Below, piece after piece: positions 5,728 through 7,673 of a DNA stretch of 7,673 nt. Each line of letters starts with the position of its first letter. Position 1 is the stretch's first letter. A program made the position numbers and the translations under genes. The DNA comes from an uncultured Clostridia bacterium. Its GTDB lineage: Bacteria > Bacillota > Clostridia > Christensenellales > UBA1242. The stretch lies in the NCBI GenBank assembly GCA_944380695.1, contig CALWII010000018.1, forward strand, positions 1-7,673, read 5' to 3'. The notes under the pieces are model-generated. The model did no database searches, had not been told where the DNA came from, and saw nothing but the letters and a program-made list of their open reading frames with translations.

Positions 5728-7038
5728 ATGAAAAAAGATTTAATAAAAAATGTTTTTGCAAGACAAATTTTGGACTCTCGAGGGAATCCTACCGTTGAAG
5801 TTGATGTCGTCACACAGTCTGGCGCATTTGGAAGGGCAAGTGTTCCTTCAGGCGCATCGACCGGTGCTTTTGAGGCTATTGAGCTTCGAGACAATGACAA
5901 AACCAAATTTAATGGTAAAGGTGTTTTAAATGCAGTATATAATGTGAATACTAAAATTAAAAAAGTTGTTGTTGGAAAAAATGTTTTTGAGCAGTCTGCA
6001 ATCGACAAAACTATGATTGAGCTTGATGCTACTATGAACAAAGCAAATCTTGGTGCTAACGCCATTTTAGGTGTTTCGCTTGCTTGCGCAAAAGCTGGTT
6101 CTAATTCGAAAAACATTCCACTTTATAAATATCTCGGTGGGGGAACTCTTTTACCTGTTCCTATGATGAATATTTTGAATGGAGGCAAACACGCTGACAA
6201 CAATGTTAATTGTCAAGAGTTTATGATAATGCCTGTCGGTGCAAAAAATTTTGCGGAGGCTTTACGATGGGGAGCAGAAGTTTTTCATTCGTTAAAATCC
6301 GTTCTAAAAAAAGCAGGGTTCGTTACATCAGTTGGTGACGAAGGTGGCTTTGCTCCTAATTTAAAATCCGATGAAGATGGATTGATTTATATTGTAGAAG
6401 CTATTAAGCAAGCTGGTTATAAACCTGGCAAAGATATTTATATCGCTCTTGATGTTGCAGCAACAGAAATGTATGATGAAGCAGAAAAAATTGGCAAAAG
6501 AGGTAACTATTATTTCTGGAAAACAGGCGAGCTTTTCAGCACTAAACAATTAATTGACTATTATAAAAGTTTAATAAAGAAATATCCTATTATTTCAATA
6601 GAAGATGGTCTTGCGGAGGAAGATTGGACAGGTTGGGCAAAATTGACCAAGGAGTTAGGTAAAAAAATTCAATTAGTAGGTGATGACCTTTTTGTCACAA
6701 ACACTGAAAGGCTCAAAAAAGGGATAGAAAACAGATGCGCTAATTCAATTTTGATAAAAGTAAACCAAATTGGGTCTCTTACAGAAACGATTAATGCGAT
6801 AAACTTGGCAAAACAAAATGGAATGAGTGCGATAATTTCACATAGAAGCGGTGAAACAGAAGATACAACGATTGCTGATTTGGCTGTTGCGTTAAGTTGC
6901 GGTATGATAAAAACAGGGGCTCCTTCAAGAACTGACCGTGTTGCTAAATACAATCAGTTGTTAAGAATTGAAGAAGATTTGAAATCGAAGGCGATATATG
7001 CCGGCACTGATATTTTAGCTCGCTTTGGAATTAAGTAG
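5728..7038 (+). CDS. eno: Enolase (phosphopyruvate hydratase)
   Basis: Enolase converts 2-phosphoglycerate to phosphoenolpyruvate in glycolysis and needs Mg2+. The 436-residue protein is complete. The N-terminal capping domain contains the mobile loop SVPSGASTGAFEA (38-50). The barrel carries E164 in NCQEFMIMP, catalytic E205 in GDEGGFAPN, metal ligands D242 (ALDVAATE), E292 (IEDGLAEEDW) and D319 (GDDLFVTN). It also has catalytic K344 (LIKVNQIGS), the signature SHRSGETEDT (371-380) and K395. No key residue is missing. The ATG at 5728 follows a purine-rich site, TAAGGGGG (5715-5722), by 5 bases; this is G-richer than the AGGAGG used elsewhere here. It is transcribed alone from its own promoter. 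No convincing intrinsic terminator follows the stop before the tyrS leader, so some transcription may run into the T-box, whose terminator could then stop it. Confidence 0.98.
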   Translation: MKKDLIKNVFARQILDSRGNPTVEVDVVTQSGAFGRASVPSGASTGAFEAIELRDNDKTKFNGKGVLNAVYNVNTKIKKVVVGKNVFEQSAIDKTMIELDATMNKANLGANAILGVSLACAKAGSNSKNIPLYKYLGGGTLLPVPMMNILNGGKHADNNVNCQEFMIMPVGAKNFAEALRWGAEVFHSLKSVLKKAGFVTSVGDEGGFAPNLKSDEDGLIYIVEAIKQAGYKPGKDIYIALDVAATEMYDEAEKIGKRGNYYFWKTGELFSTKQLIDYYKSLIKKYPIISIEDGLAEEDWTGWAKLTKELGKKIQLVGDDLFVTNTERLKKGIENRCANSILIKVNQIGSLTETINAINLAKQNGMSAIISHRSGETEDTTIADLAVALSCGMIKTGAPSRTDRVAKYNQLLRIEEDLKSKAIYAGTDILARFGIK

Positions 7039-7059
7039 ATTGTATCCTTGTTAAATAAG

Positions 7060-7088
7060 TTGACTTAACTAAATTTATTTGTTAATAT
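7060..7088 (+). promoter_or_regulatory. Promoter for the tyrS T-box transcript
   Basis: TTGACT (7060-7065) is followed after an ideal 17-base spacer by TAATAT (7083-7088). The -35 matches 5/6 and the -10 4/6. The predicted start at about 7094-7096 lies just before the first stem of the T-box leader, which supports the assignment. Confidence 0.62.
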
Positions 7089-7103
7089 ATAACTAATCAA
7101 AAT

Positions 7104-7320
7104 GGTGGGGCGAAAAGAAGTAAAATCTTTTTTGGCAAATGCAGAGAGTTGGGTGTGTGGTGAAAACTCAATCGAAAATTAGGTTTGAATTACAGTCGTT
7201 TCAAGTTTTGCGCTTGCTTTGCGAAAAAGCGAATAAGACAGGTTACTGTGAAATTAGGTGGTACCACGGAAACGCACGCTTTCGTCCTAAAATATTAGAG
7301 GAAGCGTGCTTTTTTTTGGA
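7104..7320 (+). promoter_or_regulatory. T-box riboswitch, tyrosine specific (UAC specifier)
   Basis: This leader senses uncharged tRNA-Tyr and controls transcription of tyrS. The base of Stem I pairs 7106-7113 with 7196-7203, including G-U pairs. The 5' side carries the GAAGTA element (7117-7122). The AG-bulge motif AGAGAG (7143-7148) leads to an apical stem 7149-7153/7167-7171, whose loop holds the usual GGTGAAAA. A mid-stem pairs 7123-7128 with 7181-7186. The specifier loop then presents UAC (7191-7193), a Tyr codon, followed by a purine. The T-box sequence AGGTGGTACCACGG is at 7256-7269. The antiterminator pairs TTAGG (7254-7258) with CCTAA (7286-7290) and ACG (7266-7268) with CGT (7283-7285), leaving the exact 7-base bulge TGGTACC. 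Its UGGU pairs with ACCA, the expected 3' end of tRNA-Tyr. The competing terminator is listed separately. Confidence 0.95.
7274..7317 (+). terminator. T-box regulated intrinsic terminator before tyrS
   Basis: GCACGCTT (7274-7281) pairs with AAGCGTGC (7302-7309), extended by a T-G and a C-G pair and by an upper CTAA/TTAG helix (7287-7290/7295-7298). It is followed by eight Ts (7310-7317). The 5' arm shares bases 7283-7290 with the antiterminator, so the two structures are mutually exclusive. Confidence 0.95.
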
Positions 7321-7326
7321 GGATAT

Positions 7327-7673
7327 ATGGTAGACAAAAATCTTTTTAAAGTTTTAAAGGAACGAGGGTTATTGTATCAATGTACTGATGAAGACGCATT
7401 AAAAAGAGCGCTTGAAAGCGGGCATCCTATTACATTGTATGAAGGAACTGACCCTACAATGGACAGTTTGCACATAGGACATTGTGTGCCGTTTTGTGTT
7501 TTGCGCAGATTTCAAAAAGCTGGGCATAAAGTAATTATACTTATGGGAGGGGCTACGGCTAGTATTGGAGACCCTAGCGGGAAAAGTGAAATGCGTGCGA
7601 TGCTTAATAAACAAACAATTACAAAAAATATAGAAGAAATCAAAAAAAGTTTGTCTATATTTCTTGATTTTGA
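7327..7673 (+). CDS. tyrS: Tyrosyl-tRNA synthetase, N-terminal part (3' truncated by window edge)
   Basis: This class I synthetase charges tRNA-Tyr with tyrosine. The 115 visible residues cover the start of the Rossmann catalytic domain. The family block LYEGTDPTMDSLHIGHCVPF contains the ATP-binding HIGH signature (residues 49-52). It is followed by LRRFQKAGHKVIILMGGATA and IGDPSGKSEMR, characteristic of bacterial TyrRS. The KMSKS loop and the tRNA-binding C-terminal S4 domain lie beyond the right edge. The start is ATG at 7327, with GGAGGA (7318-7323) directly after the terminator T-run and 3 bases before the ATG. Control is by the tyrosine T-box immediately upstream, which independently confirms the amino-acid specificity. 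Confidence 0.95.
   Translation, partial: MVDKNLFKVLKERGLLYQCTDEDALKRALESGHPITLYEGTDPTMDSLHIGHCVPFCVLRRFQKAGHKVIILMGGATASIGDPSGKSEMRAMLNKQTITKNIEEIKKSLSIFLDF

Noticed and set aside
5688..6116. Minus-strand open frame of 142 codons with a hydrophobic look
   Set aside because: It is antisense to the enolase N-terminal domain. The hydrophobicity follows from the complementary codons, and no independent support is seen.
7051..7074. Imperfect inverted repeat (TAAGT/ACTTA) after eno as a terminator
   Set aside because: The perfect arms leave only a 2-base loop, contain little G+C, lack a following T-run and overlap the -35 of the tyrS promoter.
7139..7333. Open frame of 64 codons upstream of tyrS
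   Set aside because: It lies wholly on the T-box leader and terminator, runs through their conserved structural elements, overlaps the tyrS start, has no ribosome site and has no recognisable protein content.

Overview
The window is AT-rich bacterial DNA that reads as a chromosomal housekeeping and stress region of a Bacillota (Firmicutes) species. The evidence is the McsA/McsB/ClpC arginine-phosphorylation proteolysis genes, a T-box riboswitch ahead of tyrS, AGGAGG-type ribosome binding sites and long-form HPF. TGA is used as a stop (tex and mcsA), so the code is standard and this is not a Mycoplasma-type genome. A clostridial or related uncultured lineage seems likeliest, but I cannot name it from sequence alone. 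I see no mobile element, CRISPR array, tRNA or rRNA.

Layout. (1) Positions 3-4216, plus strand, form one tightly packed operon. It holds the C-terminal end of tex (RNA-binding S1 protein), a 56-residue mini-mcsA, mcsB (protein arginine kinase) and clpC (AAA+ unfoldase). Genes overlap or sit 2 bases apart, and each downstream gene has a strong Shine-Dalgarno site inside the gene before it. (2) hpf (4270-4794), for ribosome hibernation, follows and ends in a strong hairpin terminator that also works in reverse. (3) ung (4887-5564, minus strand) encodes uracil-DNA glycosylase. (4) eno (5728-7038, plus) encodes enolase, with an apparent promoter that faces the one for ung. (5) A promoter, a compact T-box leader with a UAC (Tyr) specifier and an intrinsic terminator precede tyrS, which runs off the right edge.

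How they work together: in the known system McsA activates McsB, which phosphorylates arginines on damaged proteins. ClpC recognises phosphoarginine through its N domain and feeds substrates to ClpP. Here the system looks remodelled. McsA is reduced to its second zinc-finger region. McsB has Ser where the family has the active-site Cys. No ctsR gene is seen immediately upstream, its usual place being occupied by tex. Yet both phosphoarginine-binding glutamates of ClpC are kept. This remodelled arginine-kinase cassette is the most interesting thing in the window. The second most interesting is the unusually short tyrosine T-box, which has little room for the Stem II elements.
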